A stretch of 64,000 bases of DNA from Clostridia bacterium (GTDB lineage Bacteria; Bacillota; Clostridia; Christensenellales; Pumilibacteraceae). The notes below the pieces were generated by a model. That model had not been told where the DNA came from and did not search any database. It worked only from the letters and a program-made list of their open reading frames with translations. The translations under genes and the position numbers were made by a program. This document shows positions 7,566-17,248 of this stretch, piece after piece (within the stretch, counting starts at the first letter, position 1; each line of letters begins with the position of its first letter). Location of the stretch: contig JAAWDP010000009.1 in the NCBI GenBank assembly GCA_022793815.1, forward strand, positions 1 through 64,000, in the 5' to 3' direction.

Positions 7566-10500
7566 ATGAACGACAGCAAGAATACGCAGCCGCCCAGGCA
7601 AACTACGTCCGCAAAGACGCGCACCCAAAGCGCTCCCGCGCCGAAAAAGACGGGTGCGTCTTCGTCGGTTTCCGCAAGAGCTTCGGCTGTCAAACCGACG
7701 GCGGCTGCCCGTCCTTCGGCTGCCAAGCCGTCCGAGCAGCCCGCAAAAAGCGCGGCGGCGCGTCCGTCCGCTTCGGCTAAGAGTGCCCCTGCGGCAAAAC
7801 CCGCTGCGAACGCAAGACCTGCTTCGGCGACCAAGCCCGCAACTGCCGCAAGACCTGCTTCGGCGACCAAACCTGCGGCAGCGGTAAAGTCCGCGGCAAC
7901 GGCTAAATCCGCCGCTGCGGCAAAACCTTCCGCGCCGTCGTCCCGCGTCGCAGCCGCAAAGAGCCCTGCCGCATCTTCGGGCGGCGGCAAATCCGCAGTA
8001 GACGTGGCGGCCCGCGTCGCGCCCAAAGCAACGGCGAGACATACCGCGGCGGCTACGGCAAAACCGGCATCGGGAAAATCGGCTCCGAAACCGTCGGATA
8101 AGCCGGGTTTCGTGCAAAGCGTAATGCAAAGCAAACCAAAGCGCATTGCCGCGCTCGTAATGATAGGTATACTTTTGGCGGGGCTTATCGCCATGTGTAT
8201 AGCCTTGCCCGTATCGTGCAATGCACCCAGCAAAACGGTATTCGAAAATCCCCGTCCCGTACAGTCTACGGTCGGATATTCCGCAGAATATCTCGGCACC
8301 GTGCCGAGAAGCACGCCGACCGAGGTTAAAAACGAGGGACTCGAAACGGGTTATCCGAAGTACGGATATACTCTGAACATGACGACGGAACAGAAAAATG
8401 CCATGATTGCCGAAAGCGCATATCTTTGCACGCGTTCGACTTCGCACAACTCGGGCGCCGCGCCTGAGGAAAGCCGGTACGATAAAATGGACGCAAACGG
8501 CTATCTTTACAAAACCGACGGCACGCCTTCTTACGAGAAGGGAACGCAGATTCAGAGAAAGCTTTACAAACACAGCGGCGCGGTCGGACTTTATCTCGGC
8601 GATGTTGCGGACGACGAACCCGCGGTGGTCAAGAAAATCACAATGCGCAAACGCGGTTACAGCGGCTACGGCGTTACGGGGCTGTATGCTCCCGCAGGCG
8701 AAGTAGTCAAAGTGGAAATGTCGGAAACCGACATGGAACGCACCGGCGGCATAGTCATACATATCGGTCAGGCGCTGTACAACGGACAGGCGAATAATAT
8801 TTGGTCGGCAAAGGGCATAAACCGCATGCCCGTAATACTCAATACGCTTATAGTGGATAAAAACACGTCGGTGTTCGACGAAAGCCGCAAGATATATACC
8901 GCCTATATCGGGTCTTTCGTCGGCGGTCCCATTTACATAAGAAACGAAGACACGCTCATGTTTTCCGTAACTGTTTCGGGTGCGGTTCGCTATTCCCACT
9001 TTATTCTCGGATACACCACCGAAGAGGACTTTGCCGAGAACGCGAAATCGTCCGCGCCGTATTTCGATTTGGAAGTATGGGAAAACGGCGTGCTCCATTC
9101 GGGACCGAAACGCTACGCTCAGTCGTTCTCTTACGCCGACCTCGAAAAAGCCGCGGTGCTGTGGGATAAAATAGCACTCACATCCACACGCGTGGCAACT
9201 CAGGGCATAGTATTCCTGTTCGATACCTTTGTCGCAGCGGGAGCGGCTGTCGCATTTCCGGGCAGACGTTCCGTCAACTGTCCCATGGACTGGATGAGCG
9301 GCGCGCTGAATTACAAGACTTTCGTAAACGGCGGCGCCTGGGGCAATATGCACGAATATCACCACAATTTCCAGGGCGGCTGGGGCAGAGGCAACGGCGG
9401 CGAAGTCACGAATAACGCGCTTACTCTCGTCAATTACAGCCTGTTTACGAGGATTTCCGCAAACCGCAAGCTCGGCGCAGGCAGCGACGGACTCGGCGGC
9501 TGGAACAGTTATACGAATGCGCCGTGGGCATTGCGCGCGGCTATGAAGAAAACCGACAATCCCCTCAGGGAATATGCTGTGCTTCTGCATTCGTTCGGTC
9601 AGGAAAACTTCCTCTCGTCGATAACCAAACAGCAGAGAACGGGCGCTTACAATCAGACTTATTACGGCTGGTACGGAGCGTTCACGGAAATCGTCGAAAA
9701 CGATTTGACCTATCTGTTCAACGGAATTTACGGCGCGGGACTCACCGAAGCGCAGATAGACTCCGTCAAAAGAACGGACGAAAACGGCAACGACTATCCC
9801 ATGTATGTACCCGTGTCGTCCATTTTCCAGACGGGCAGCAGTTATATGCGCAGAGGCGTCAAAGAGTACAGCCAAACCATGCAGCCCTACGTCATACCGT
9901 TCGGCGCCGACTTGACGGTCGACTTGTCTAAGTACAAGACAAACGCCGTAGGCATGTACGAAAGCGGCAGCATAGTGATTCCCGACGGATTCACATATAA
10001 AATCAAAAACGTGACGCAGCCCGAACACGGCGAACTTGTCGGCGGCGAAAACGGCGTTTATGTTTATAAGCCCGACAAAAACCATTTGCGCTCGGGCAAA
10101 GTCTACGTGACGCTCGAAATAACCAAGGACGACGGCGCATTCGAAGTACCCGATACGGATTTGGTTCTGGAATTCGAACAGTCGCACGAAATGAACAAGA
10201 CCATGCTCGAAAGAACAATCTATTCTTACGATGCGGAAACCATGCCCGAAAGCGCGCGCGCCGCATTCGAATCGGGCTATGCGGGACACTCGTCGAAAGT
10301 AACCGAGGACAATGTCAACCGTTCGCAGAACAGCAATACGGATTTGTGGGTGGACGACAGAGCACAGGGCGATTGGGTTTGCGAAGCGGTTACGAACAAA
10401 GTCGTAGAAATCAAGGGCAAAATGTATATAGACGAAGCCGGCAAATACCGCATTGCTATTCGCGGCAGATGGGATGTCGCTCTGTACACCTCGGTCAACG

Positions 10501-11678
10501 GCGAGGACAATTACGAGCTTGCCGCGTCCAAAACTCAGACAAACAACGACTACGGCTTCCACATGAACGAGGGCTGGTATAAGGACTTCGAGAATCTGCA
10601 AGCGGAAGACTGGGTCTATTTCAAAGCGGTGCTGCGTGGCGACAAGCACGGCGGCACGCACAGTTTCATGGGCGTGGGCTGGGGTAAATTCACGGCGGCG
10701 GGCGGCGTCATGGACGACGAGAACAGCAACGAAGCGTCGGGCGTTACGGAAGAAACCATAGAGGTGCGCTATGCCAGCGCGTACAGAAGCGATTACGAGT
10801 TCCCCGACGGTGAATTCGAAACGGAATACTTCAATAAAAAAGATTATTTCGTCAGTTACGCCGATTCCAAAGTAAGCGACGCTACGCAAACCTGCGTGCG
10901 TGCGGAAAACTATACCCCTTGGGACAAAACGGAAAAGTACAAAATCGAAAATATGTTCGACGGCAATACGGAAACTTATATTCACAACGGCAAATACGAC
11001 ATCACTTCGTCAAAGCCGTTCGTTGTGGAAGCCAAAATGAGCGCGCCAGTAAGAGCCAACAGAATATCGATTTTCGCGCCCACCAACAATGCCAATGCGA
11101 AAGCATATCTGCCCAAGACCTTCCGCGTCTGGGTGGGGTCGGACGGCGTGAACTGGACGAAAGCGGCGGACGTCGAGGCGTCTACGCTCGGCAATCTGCG
11201 TGTGGATGCGGACTTTGACAATTACTATACGTTCGAATATTACAAACTCGAAGTAACCGATACCCATTCCACTTCTTACAATAAATACATCTCGATAAGC
11301 AAGGTGGAATTTTCGGATATTCTTTCGTTGCCGCGCGGCAGACTGCTTTCGCCGTCTTACGACATGTTTACGGTAAAAGGCGACTGGACTTTGACGCCTG
11401 CGTTCTCCTGGTTCGGACACGTGTTTGTCGGCAAACGCAATGCGAATATCGAGTTCGAATTCGACGGTACGCGCCTCGGCATAATTTCCAATATAGTCGC
11501 GGGAACGGACTACGAGGTCAAAATCGACGGCAAAAAAGTCGAGTCGATAGAGGTTAAGGACGACGAGAATCCGATGTATGTCGGGTGGCTGTCGCCCGAG
11601 CTCAAAGAGGGACACCATAAAGTCCGCATAAAGTGTTTGAAAAAGAATACGGGTATCGATTCGCTGCTAATCTGGTAA
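7566..11678 (+). CDS. Membrane-anchored M60-type (enhancin-like) metallopeptidase
   Basis: A 1370-residue surface protein. Residues 1-190 are a low-complexity Ala/Lys/Pro/Ser tail. One transmembrane helix follows at about 193-218, so the tail should be cytosolic and the rest outside. The peptidase domain contains H596-E597-x-x-H600 and then E613, matching the M60 pattern HExxH plus a downstream Glu; such gluzincins cut mucin-like glycoproteins. The distal part has a PA14-like beta-sandwich (about 880-1060), an F5/8 type C (CBM32-like) domain (about 1110-1250) and a last beta domain to the C-terminus, all probably carbohydrate-binding. Spacing and the GGAGG ribosome site fix the start. The gene is transcribed alone. 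The activity is well supported; the precise glycoprotein target is not. Confidence 0.82.
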   Translation: MNDSKNTQPPRQTTSAKTRTQSAPAPKKTGASSSVSARASAVKPTAAARPSAAKPSEQPAKSAAARPSASAKSAPAAKPAANARPASATKPATAARPASATKPAAAVKSAATAKSAAAAKPSAPSSRVAAAKSPAASSGGGKSAVDVAARVAPKATARHTAAATAKPASGKSAPKPSDKPGFVQSVMQSKPKRIAALVMIGILLAGLIAMCIALPVSCNAPSKTVFENPRPVQSTVGYSAEYLGTVPRSTPTEVKNEGLETGYPKYGYTLNMTTEQKNAMIAESAYLCTRSTSHNSGAAPEESRYDKMDANGYLYKTDGTPSYEKGTQIQRKLYKHSGAVGLYLGDVADDEPAVVKKITMRKRGYSGYGVTGLYAPAGEVVKVEMSETDMERTGGIVIHIGQALYNGQANNIWSAKGINRMPVILNTLIVDKNTSVFDESRKIYTAYIGSFVGGPIYIRNEDTLMFSVTVSGAVRYSHFILGYTTEEDFAENAKSSAPYFDLEVWENGVLHSGPKRYAQSFSYADLEKAAVLWDKIALTSTRVATQGIVFLFDTFVAAGAAVAFPGRRSVNCPMDWMSGALNYKTFVNGGAWGNMHEYHHNFQGGWGRGNGGEVTNNALTLVNYSLFTRISANRKLGAGSDGLGGWNSYTNAPWALRAAMKKTDNPLREYAVLLHSFGQENFLSSITKQQRTGAYNQTYYGWYGAFTEIVENDLTYLFNGIYGAGLTEAQIDSVKRTDENGNDYPMYVPVSSIFQTGSSYMRRGVKEYSQTMQPYVIPFGADLTVDLSKYKTNAVGMYESGSIVIPDGFTYKIKNVTQPEHGELVGGENGVYVYKPDKNHLRSGKVYVTLEITKDDGAFEVPDTDLVLEFEQSHEMNKTMLERTIYSYDAETMPESARAAFESGYAGHSSKVTEDNVNRSQNSNTDLWVDDRAQGDWVCEAVTNKVVEIKGKMYIDEAGKYRIAIRGRWDVALYTSVNGEDNYELAASKTQTNNDYGFHMNEGWYKDFENLQAEDWVYFKAVLRGDKHGGTHSFMGVGWGKFTAAGGVMDDENSNEASGVTEETIEVRYASAYRSDYEFPDGEFETEYFNKKDYFVSYADSKVSDATQTCVRAENYTPWDKTEKYKIENMFDGNTETYIHNGKYDITSSKPFVVEAKMSAPVRANRISIFAPTNNANAKAYLPKTFRVWVGSDGVNWTKAADVEASTLGNLRVDADFDNYYTFEYYKLEVTDTHSTSYNKYISISKVEFSDILSLPRGRLLSPSYDMFTVKGDWTLTPAFSWFGHVFVGKRNANIEFEFDGTRLGIISNIVAGTDYEVKIDGKKVESIEVKDDENPMYVGWLSPELKEGHHKVRIKCLKKNTGIDSLLIW

Positions 11679-11683
11679 AACCG

Positions 11684-11715
11684 AAAACCGCTTCCGTAGT
11701 AACGGGAGCGGTTTT
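11684..11715 (+). terminator. Terminator of the M60 gene
   Basis: Stem AAAACCGCTTCCGT/ACGGGAGCGGTTTT with one mismatch and a short loop, followed by T. Confidence 0.8.
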
Positions 11716-11753
11716 GTCTGTGCACGCGCCGTTTCAATCGACCGAAAAATATA

Positions 11754-11782
11754 TTGACATTTACGGCGGAATATGCTAAACT
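11754..11782 (+). promoter_or_regulatory. Promoter of the Sel1-repeat gene
   Basis: TTGACA (11754-11759), 17-bp spacer, TAAACT (11777-11782). Confidence 0.75.
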
Positions 11783-11822
11783 GAAATATACCCATAAAGT
11801 CATGAGCAAAGAGGAAAATAAT

Positions 11823-13451
11823 ATGGAAGAAATCGAAAAACAGCGCCTGTATGCCGAGGGCGTGCAGCACTTCAAAAACAACGACTTTCCTAATGCGTTT
11901 GCGGCTTTCGATTCGGTGGGCGGCTACGGCGACAGCTACACCTATCTCGGATATATCGCAATGAACAGGTCCATTACCGGCGCAACGCTCGAATTTGCGG
12001 CGCAGTGCCTTTTGACGGCGCGTAAGAAGGGGGACGCCAAAGCAACGAGAATCATGTCTCGTTTTGCGAGCATGGTGGGCGACGAAGCTCTTGCGGAAAA
12101 ATATTCCGAAGAAGCCGTTTCGGGACTCGAAGCACAGGCGGTCGGCGGCGATTTCTTTGCGGCTTATCTTATGACGGAGCATTGCCTTGCATCGGGCGAA
12201 AAAGAAAAAGCATTCGCCTGGGCTCAGAAAAGCGCGCAAAGCGAATACTGCGCGGCTCAGTTCCTGCTTTCGCAGATGTACGCGGAAGGAATCGGCACGA
12301 AAGCGGACGACGCAAAGGCGGTTTACTATCTCGAAAAAGCGGCGTATCGCAACTACGGCGAAGCGCAATATGCGCTTGGATTCCGCTATTCGAAAGGCAA
12401 CGGAGTGCCGCAGGACGACGAAATGGCGCTTAAACTTTATCAGATGGCTGCGGAAAGCGGTATAAGCGGAGCGGCATATAACCTTTCTCTTTGGTACGAA
12501 CGCGCTTACGACGAGTCAAACTCGCTGCGCTGGCTGGAACGCGCGGCGCTGCTCGGCGACGGAGCGGCAATGCTGAAACTGGCTATGTATTACGACAGCG
12601 AAAAATGCGGCGATGCCGAATCCGCATGTATTTGGTACGAAAACGCCATGTCGCGCGGAAGCAACGAAGCGTGCTTCATGCTGGGCGAGCATTACGAAAG
12701 CGGCGACGGCGTGAAAAAGGATATGAAAAAAGCCGTCGAATATTACGAGGTCGCGGCAAAGAACGGATACCATGCCGCTCAAAGCAAGCTGGGCTATATT
12801 TACAAAGCGGAGGAAGGATTCAAAAATCCCGAACGCAGTATTTACTGGAACAACAAAGCCGCGGAAGGAGAGGACATGCGCGCGCTTTGCAACCTAGGAC
12901 TGTCTTACGAGTTCGGCAACGGCGTGGAAAAGGACGAGAAAAAGGCTTTCGACCTTTACCGCCGCAGCGCAAGGCTCGGTTACGACCGCGGACTTTACAA
13001 TCTCGCATACTGCTATATGCGCGGCTTCGGCACGAACGAGGACCACTGGCAGGCTGCTCACTATTTCGAGAAAGCGGCTCAGAAAGGACACGTCGAGGCA
13101 ATGTACAACATCGGCGTCATGTACCTTAACGGCGACGGCGTGAACAAAGACTGCAAACGTGCGGCGGAGTGGTTCTATAAAGCCGCGCAGAACAATAACG
13201 TGGAATCTATTTTCTATCTCGGCTATTGCTATCTTAACGGACTCGGTGTAAAAAAATACCCCGCAATGGCGGTGCATTATTTCCGCAAGGCTGCCGACGC
13301 AGGCGATGCGGAGGCTATGTTCAACCTCGGTTACTGTTACTACAACGGCAACGGAATCGCAGAGGACCGCGCCAAAGCAAAACAGTTGTGGAGCAAAGCG
13401 GCGGAAATGGGACACGAGTATGCGCGCGAGGTTTTGACGCGCCTCGGCTGA
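11823..13451 (+). CDS. Sel1-like repeat (SEL1/TPR) protein
   Basis: A 542-residue, almost wholly helical protein with about ten Sel1-like repeats from roughly residue 105 to the end. Each has the pattern A-x-Y-x-L-G-x-x-Y-x-x-G-x-G-V-x-x-D followed by A-x-x-Y/W-x-x-K-A-A. No signal peptide or membrane helix is visible, so it is probably a cytosolic adaptor. The first 100 residues lack the repeat. The start at 11823 is chosen because AGAGGA is seven bases upstream; the earlier in-frame ATG at 11754 lies inside the promoter. Partners are unknown. Confidence 0.88.
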   Translation: MEEIEKQRLYAEGVQHFKNNDFPNAFAAFDSVGGYGDSYTYLGYIAMNRSITGATLEFAAQCLLTARKKGDAKATRIMSRFASMVGDEALAEKYSEEAVSGLEAQAVGGDFFAAYLMTEHCLASGEKEKAFAWAQKSAQSEYCAAQFLLSQMYAEGIGTKADDAKAVYYLEKAAYRNYGEAQYALGFRYSKGNGVPQDDEMALKLYQMAAESGISGAAYNLSLWYERAYDESNSLRWLERAALLGDGAAMLKLAMYYDSEKCGDAESACIWYENAMSRGSNEACFMLGEHYESGDGVKKDMKKAVEYYEVAAKNGYHAAQSKLGYIYKAEEGFKNPERSIYWNNKAAEGEDMRALCNLGLSYEFGNGVEKDEKKAFDLYRRSARLGYDRGLYNLAYCYMRGFGTNEDHWQAAHYFEKAAQKGHVEAMYNIGVMYLNGDGVNKDCKRAAEWFYKAAQNNNVESIFYLGYCYLNGLGVKKYPAMAVHYFRKAADAGDAEAMFNLGYCYYNGNGIAEDRAKAKQLWSKAAEMGHEYAREVLTRLG

Positions 13452-13463
13452 AACTCTTAAAAT

Positions 13464-13673
13464 TCAATATCTTTCGTCGCGGCCCAGCATTTCGTCAAGC
13501 GAGATATTGTAAAAATCGGCTATGGCTATCAAAGTTTCATAATCCGGACGGGTTACGTCTGTTTCGTAACGGGTATAGTTTACGCGGTTGATTTGCAGTT
13601 TTTCGGCAAGCTGTTCCTGTGTCATGCCTTCTGCTTTTCGCATTTCTTTAAGTTTTTTTCCTAATTGCAGCAT
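13464..13673 (-). CDS. XRE-family HTH transcriptional regulator
   Basis: A 69-residue protein made of one helix-turn-helix domain (LGKKLKEMRKAEGMTQEQLA, then NRVNYTRYETDVTRPD). It contains only the Cro/C1-type DNA-binding domain and no sensor domain. The start at 13673 follows a GGGAAAG ribosome site; the longer frame to 13742 crosses the promoter. The palindrome GTACA-n5-TGTAC at 13705-13719 covers its probable -10 region, which suggests self-repression. It converges with the Sel1-repeat gene, only 12 bp away. Confidence 0.88.
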   Translation of the reverse strand: MLQLGKKLKEMRKAEGMTQEQLAEKLQINRVNYTRYETDVTRPDYETLIAIADFYNISLDEMLGRDERY

Positions 13674-13702
13674 GTTTCTTTCCCTGTGTTTTCTTGCTAT
13701 TA

Positions 13703-13719
13703 TTGTACAGTATATGTAC
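13703..13719 (-). promoter_or_regulatory. Palindromic operator over the -10 of the XRE gene
   Basis: GTACA-GTATA-TGTAC is a perfect inverted repeat (13705-13719). It overlaps TACAAT on the minus strand (13703-13708), the likely -10 box of the small XRE gene. Confidence 0.5.
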
Positions 13720-13754
13720 TTACGAGAGAAACAACTGTGCAAAACATGTACATT

Positions 13755-13785
13755 CGATAAAAAAAGAGCCGCTTGCGGCTCTTTT
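13755..13785 (-). terminator. Terminator of the degV gene
   Basis: Stem AAAAGAGCCGC/GCGGCTCTTTT. Read on the minus strand it is followed by a T run (13755-13761). Confidence 0.85.
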
Positions 13786-13805
13786 GCTTTTGTGTTATTT
13801 CGGAC

Positions 13806-14684
13806 TTACTTATTCGACAAACGACCTTTGCCTTTGAAGACGAACCCGAGCATGCCGCCGCCCGTGTGCGCTCCGATAATGGGACCGACCCAGCCTATTT
13901 TCACGCGGCAGCCGTAAGTTTCTTCAAGCTCGCGTTTAAAAGTTTCTGCAAGTTCGAAGTTGTCGCCCTGGGGAAGATATACATCGCCTTTGGTGTCCTC
14001 GGCATATTTTTCGTACTGCTCGGTAAAATATTTCAGCGCGCCGCGCACGCCTTTGGCTTTATGTACGACAGCCAGGCGTCCCTCGTTGTTTATTATGAGC
14101 ACGGGCTTGATTTTGAGCATAGAGCCGATAATCGCGCTTGCCGTGGACACTCTGCCGCCTCTGCGCAGGTGAAACAAATCGTCTGCGAAAAACCAATGGT
14201 GCACGTTCGCCGCCGTATCGTTAAGCATGCGCACGGCGTCCTCGGGCTCTGTGCCCGCATTGCGCAGTTTTACGCCCTCGTCCATGACAAAGCATTGCCC
14301 CTGCGTCGCGGAAAGACTGTCCACTACATACACTTTTGCGTCGGGGTGTTTTTCCATTGCCGCCGCCGCGCCCATTACCGCGCTGTTATACGTGTTGGAA
14401 AGTCCGCTCGAAAGGGTGAGATGTATGATGTTTTTCGCGCCGCCTTCGATGAGTTTGTCGAAATATTCTTCGTGGGCAAACGCCGTTATCTGCGATGTCG
14501 TCGGCATTTTCTTTTCGCGCAGCATTGCGTAAAACGCGCCGTACTCGCCGTCGCTGTCGAAATCGTCGTCATGCGTCACGCCGTCCACGGTGTATGTCAG
14601 CGGAATGTAAGATATGCGTTTTTCGCGCATAACAGATTTCATTTCGTCGCACGACGTATCGGTAGAAAGTAAGAATTTGTCCAT
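13806..14684 (-). CDS. DegV family fatty-acid-binding protein
   Basis: A 292-residue DegV (EDD-fold) protein. It shows the N-terminal LSTDTSCDE strand-loop, the TSQ motif, LSSGLSNTY and the DSLSAT segment that line the fatty-acid pocket. The RRGGR motif and a C-terminal GPIIGAHTGGG loop complete the family signature. DegV/FakB proteins present fatty acids to the FakA kinase for phospholipid synthesis; FakA is not in this window. The start at 14684 has AAAGGGAG eight bases upstream, and the longer frame to 14777 would cross the promoter. Transcribed alone, with a promoter at 14737-14765 and its own terminator. Confidence 0.93.
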   Translation of the reverse strand: MDKFLLSTDTSCDEMKSVMREKRISYIPLTYTVDGVTHDDDFDSDGEYGAFYAMLREKKMPTTSQITAFAHEEYFDKLIEGGAKNIIHLTLSSGLSNTYNSAVMGAAAAMEKHPDAKVYVVDSLSATQGQCFVMDEGVKLRNAGTEPEDAVRMLNDTAANVHHWFFADDLFHLRRGGRVSTASAIIGSMLKIKPVLIINNEGRLAVVHKAKGVRGALKYFTEQYEKYAEDTKGDVYLPQGDNFELAETFKRELEETYGCRVKIGWVGPIIGAHTGGGMLGFVFKGKGRLSNK

Positions 14685-14736
14685 AAATAAAACTCCCTTT
14701 GTACGGCGTTTTGCGCCCGTGAAAAAATACGTTACG

Positions 14737-14765
14737 ATTATACACGAAAATGCGGCTGACCGCAA
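14737..14765 (-). promoter_or_regulatory. Promoter of the degV gene
   Basis: Minus strand TTGCGG (14760-14765), 17-bp spacer, TATAAT (14737-14742). Confidence 0.75.
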
Positions 14766-15017
14766 ACAAATTAACACCCGTATAATTTTTCTAATCTGAT
14801 TTTAATGTTTCAAGGGATATACGGCATGAATTCGGCGTTTTTACGCATACGTATCATATAATATATGTATAACGCCGCGGAATTTTCCGACGATAAAAGA
14901 CAAATTAGAAAGATTAAAAGATTATTAAATATTACCAAAAGACTGGATTTTGTATATTTTTTATGCTATAATGTATTCGTAAGTTTCGCAGGGCGGAACG
15001 TATAAGGAGTTGATTGT
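14766..15017. other. AT-rich divergent intergenic region
   Basis: Together with 14685-14765 this is a 333-bp stretch without a gene. It holds the degV promoter, an imperfect long inverted repeat (GGCGTT at 14834-14839 with AACGCC at 14871-14876, plus inner ATAC/GTAT) and the promoter of the NfeD-like gene. No small ORF is convincing. Confidence 0.5.
14964..14972 (+). promoter_or_regulatory. Extended -10 promoter of the NfeD/flotillin operon
   Basis: TGC-TATAAT (14964-14972) is an extended -10 element. The -35 region (TGGATT at 14944-14949) is poor, as allowed for extended -10 promoters. Confidence 0.6.
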
Positions 15018-15725
15018 ATGAACGAGTGGTGGAACGCGCTTTCGTATCTGCAACAGGTGATGTTCGTAATAGGTTCGGCAACGCTGTTGTTCATGATAGT
15101 GCAGATAGTTATGATGCTTATAGGACTGGGCGACCACGACGTATCCGCTGATGCGGATTTGTCGGGGCTGGGCGATACCGACGTGTCGGCGGAAATCGAC
15201 GCGGCAGCCATAGAAGCCGACGCATCTTGCGACGGCGGAGAAGTCTGTACGCACGGCGAGGGAATGGAACATTTTCATGCGTTCGGATTCCGTTTGCTGT
15301 CGCTCAGATGTCTGATAACGCTGTTTTGTTTCGGAGCCTGGACGGTATTCATATTCGCCGAATTTTTGGCGTGGTACTATTCCTGCTTAATCGGTCTTGC
15401 GGTCGGTTTTGCGGCGGCGGTCGGCATGGCTCTTATAATGGGCAAACTCATGCAGCTGCAGCGCGACGGTACGATTAAGATGAAAAACTGTCTCGGCATG
15501 GAGGGCGAAGTTTACCTCACAATCCCCGCAAAAGGCGAGGGCAAGGGCAAAATAAACGTGACCGTGCAGGAAAGGTTTGCCGAGTTCGACGCCGTAACCG
15601 AGGACGAGGACGCGATAAACACGGGCGAAAAAATCAAGGTGCTCAAAGTCGACGGCGACACACTGACCGTGGAGCGCGTGCGCGACAGAAACCGTCAGGC
15701 AAAGGAAGCCAAGGCGGAAAAATAA
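15018..15725 (+). CDS. NfeD-like membrane protein, flotillin partner (YuaF-type)
   Basis: A 235-residue protein. One transmembrane helix lies at about 13-37, an acidic loop at 38-90, then two or three closely spaced helices at about 92-145. A C-terminal soluble beta-rich domain (about 150-225; MKNCLGMEGEVYLTIPAKG, then IKVLKVDGDTLTVERV) looks like the OB fold of NfeD proteins. It sits immediately upstream of a flotillin, as yuaF precedes floT in Bacillus, and the pair probably forms one membrane microdomain complex. Ribosome site AAGGAG is seven bases ahead of the ATG. The family call rests on topology, OB-like domain and context. Confidence 0.75.
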   Translation: MNEWWNALSYLQQVMFVIGSATLLFMIVQIVMMLIGLGDHDVSADADLSGLGDTDVSAEIDAAAIEADASCDGGEVCTHGEGMEHFHAFGFRLLSLRCLITLFCFGAWTVFIFAEFLAWYYSCLIGLAVGFAAAVGMALIMGKLMQLQRDGTIKMKNCLGMEGEVYLTIPAKGEGKGKINVTVQERFAEFDAVTEDEDAINTGEKIKVLKVDGDTLTVERVRDRNRQAKEAKAEK

Positions 15726-15786
15726 TACGTAAAAAAGGCGGCGTATAAAAATGCCGCGGAATAAAGAAAATAAACGGAGGTTTTGA

Positions 15787-17217
15787 TTGAAAATGGGAAA
15801 CATGTTTGCTATAAACATCGGAGGGATAATCGGCATAATCGCGGCGGCTGTCGTGCTTGCGCTGCTTATCGTGGTAATAGTTGTCAGCCGCTATAAAAAG
15901 TGTCCGTCCGACAAAGTAATGGTCATCTACGGTGCGGTAGGCAAGACCAAGGAAGGTTCGGCTCGTTCGTCGCGCTGTATTCACGGCGGCGCTGCATTCG
16001 TGTGGCCGGTCATACAGGCATATAACTTCCTCGACCTTACGCCGATATCCATAAACGTGGACCTTAAAAACGCATTGTCGCGCCAGCATATCCGTATCGA
16101 CGTTCCCAGCCGTTTCACGGTCGGCATATCCACCGAACCGGGAGTCATGCAGAACGCGGCGGAGCGCCTTTTGGGACTTAAACTCGTCGATATACAGGAC
16201 CTTGCAAAGGACATAATCCTCGGTCAGCTGCGACTTGTCATAGCGCTCATGGACATAGAGGAAATAAATTCCGACAGAGACAAGTTCCTCGAAGCGGTAA
16301 CGAGAAACGTCGAAGGCGAGCTCAAAAAGATAGGCTTGCGCCTCATCAACGTGAACGTCACCGATATTTCCGACGAATCGGGCTACATCGAAGCGCTCGG
16401 TAAAGAAGCGGCGGAGAAGGCAAAGAGCGACGCAAAACGCGCGGTCGCGGAAAAATTGAGAGACGGCGCAATCGGCGAAGCCAACGCGCAGATGGAAGAA
16501 AGAATACAGGTCGCTCAGGCAAACTCGAAAGCGGTCGAAGGCGAAAACTCTTCGCAGGCAAACATTTCGCGCTCCAATGCGGACAGACGCGAACAGGAAG
16601 CCGAAGCCGAAAGACGCGCTACCGTAGCCGAAATGATTGCGGAAGCAAAAGCGAAAGAAGAAGCGTATAAAGCCGAGCAGCTCGCCGAGCAGGTTCGTGC
16701 CGAAAGAGAAAAGAGCACGCTCGAAGCCGACGTCATCGTAAAAGTCGAAGTGGAAAAGAGAAAGAAAGAGCTCGAAGCCGAGGCCGAAGCCGAAATGATA
16801 AGAAGAAAGGCGCAAGGTCAGGCGGACGCGCTCATGGCTATGAAGGTCGCCGAGGCAAAAGGTCTTTACGAAATTCTCAGCAAGCAGGCGGAAGGTTTCG
16901 AAAGAATCGTCAAAGCCGCAGGCGGCGCGGACGCTGCGGTGCAAATGCTGTTGACGGACAAGATGGAAGAACTCGTCAAATTGCAGGTCGAGGCTATCAA
17001 GAACGTCAAGATAGACAAAGTCACCGTTTGGGACAGCATGAACGGCAAAGACGGAAGCAGCACGACTTCGAACTTTATTTCCAGCATGCTCAACGTAGTG
17101 CCTCCCATGAACGAGATATTCAAAATGAACGGCATGCAGGTGCCCGAATATCTCGGCAAAACAGAGGAAGCGAAATCGCTTCCCGAGGCAAAGAACGCTG
17201 CAAAAGCAAAGAAATAA
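15787..17217 (+). CDS. floT: Flotillin-like SPFH domain protein (FloT/YuaG family)
   Basis: A 476-residue membrane scaffold. A transmembrane segment spans about residues 9-34. An SPFH/Band 7 domain follows (about 35-210; YKKCPSDKVMVIYG, then HGGAAFVWPVIQ). A long charged helix rich in Glu-Ala repeats runs from about 215 to 370, and a C-terminal domain ends the protein. Flotillins build membrane microdomains and affect fluidity and assembly of membrane complexes. The TTG at 15787 is preferred because CGGAGG (15775-15780) stands six bases upstream; an in-frame ATG at 15793 is the alternative. Transcribed with the NfeD-like gene, 61 bp apart. Confidence 0.93.
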   Translation: MKMGNMFAINIGGIIGIIAAAVVLALLIVVIVVSRYKKCPSDKVMVIYGAVGKTKEGSARSSRCIHGGAAFVWPVIQAYNFLDLTPISINVDLKNALSRQHIRIDVPSRFTVGISTEPGVMQNAAERLLGLKLVDIQDLAKDIILGQLRLVIALMDIEEINSDRDKFLEAVTRNVEGELKKIGLRLINVNVTDISDESGYIEALGKEAAEKAKSDAKRAVAEKLRDGAIGEANAQMEERIQVAQANSKAVEGENSSQANISRSNADRREQEAEAERRATVAEMIAEAKAKEEAYKAEQLAEQVRAEREKSTLEADVIVKVEVEKRKKELEAEAEAEMIRRKAQGQADALMAMKVAEAKGLYEILSKQAEGFERIVKAAGGADAAVQMLLTDKMEELVKLQVEAIKNVKIDKVTVWDSMNGKDGSSTTSNFISSMLNVVPPMNEIFKMNGMQVPEYLGKTEEAKSLPEAKNAAKAKK

Positions 17218-17248
17218 TCGGTAGACTTCGAACACCGATATAAGGTAG

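Noticed and set aside
7560..10985. Open frame of more than 1100 codons antisense to the M60 gene
   Set aside because: Its product is Arg/Phe/Val-rich with no domain, and it mirrors the codon bias of the real gene. Similar long antisense frames lie across the GH3, DnaB and glycogen genes.
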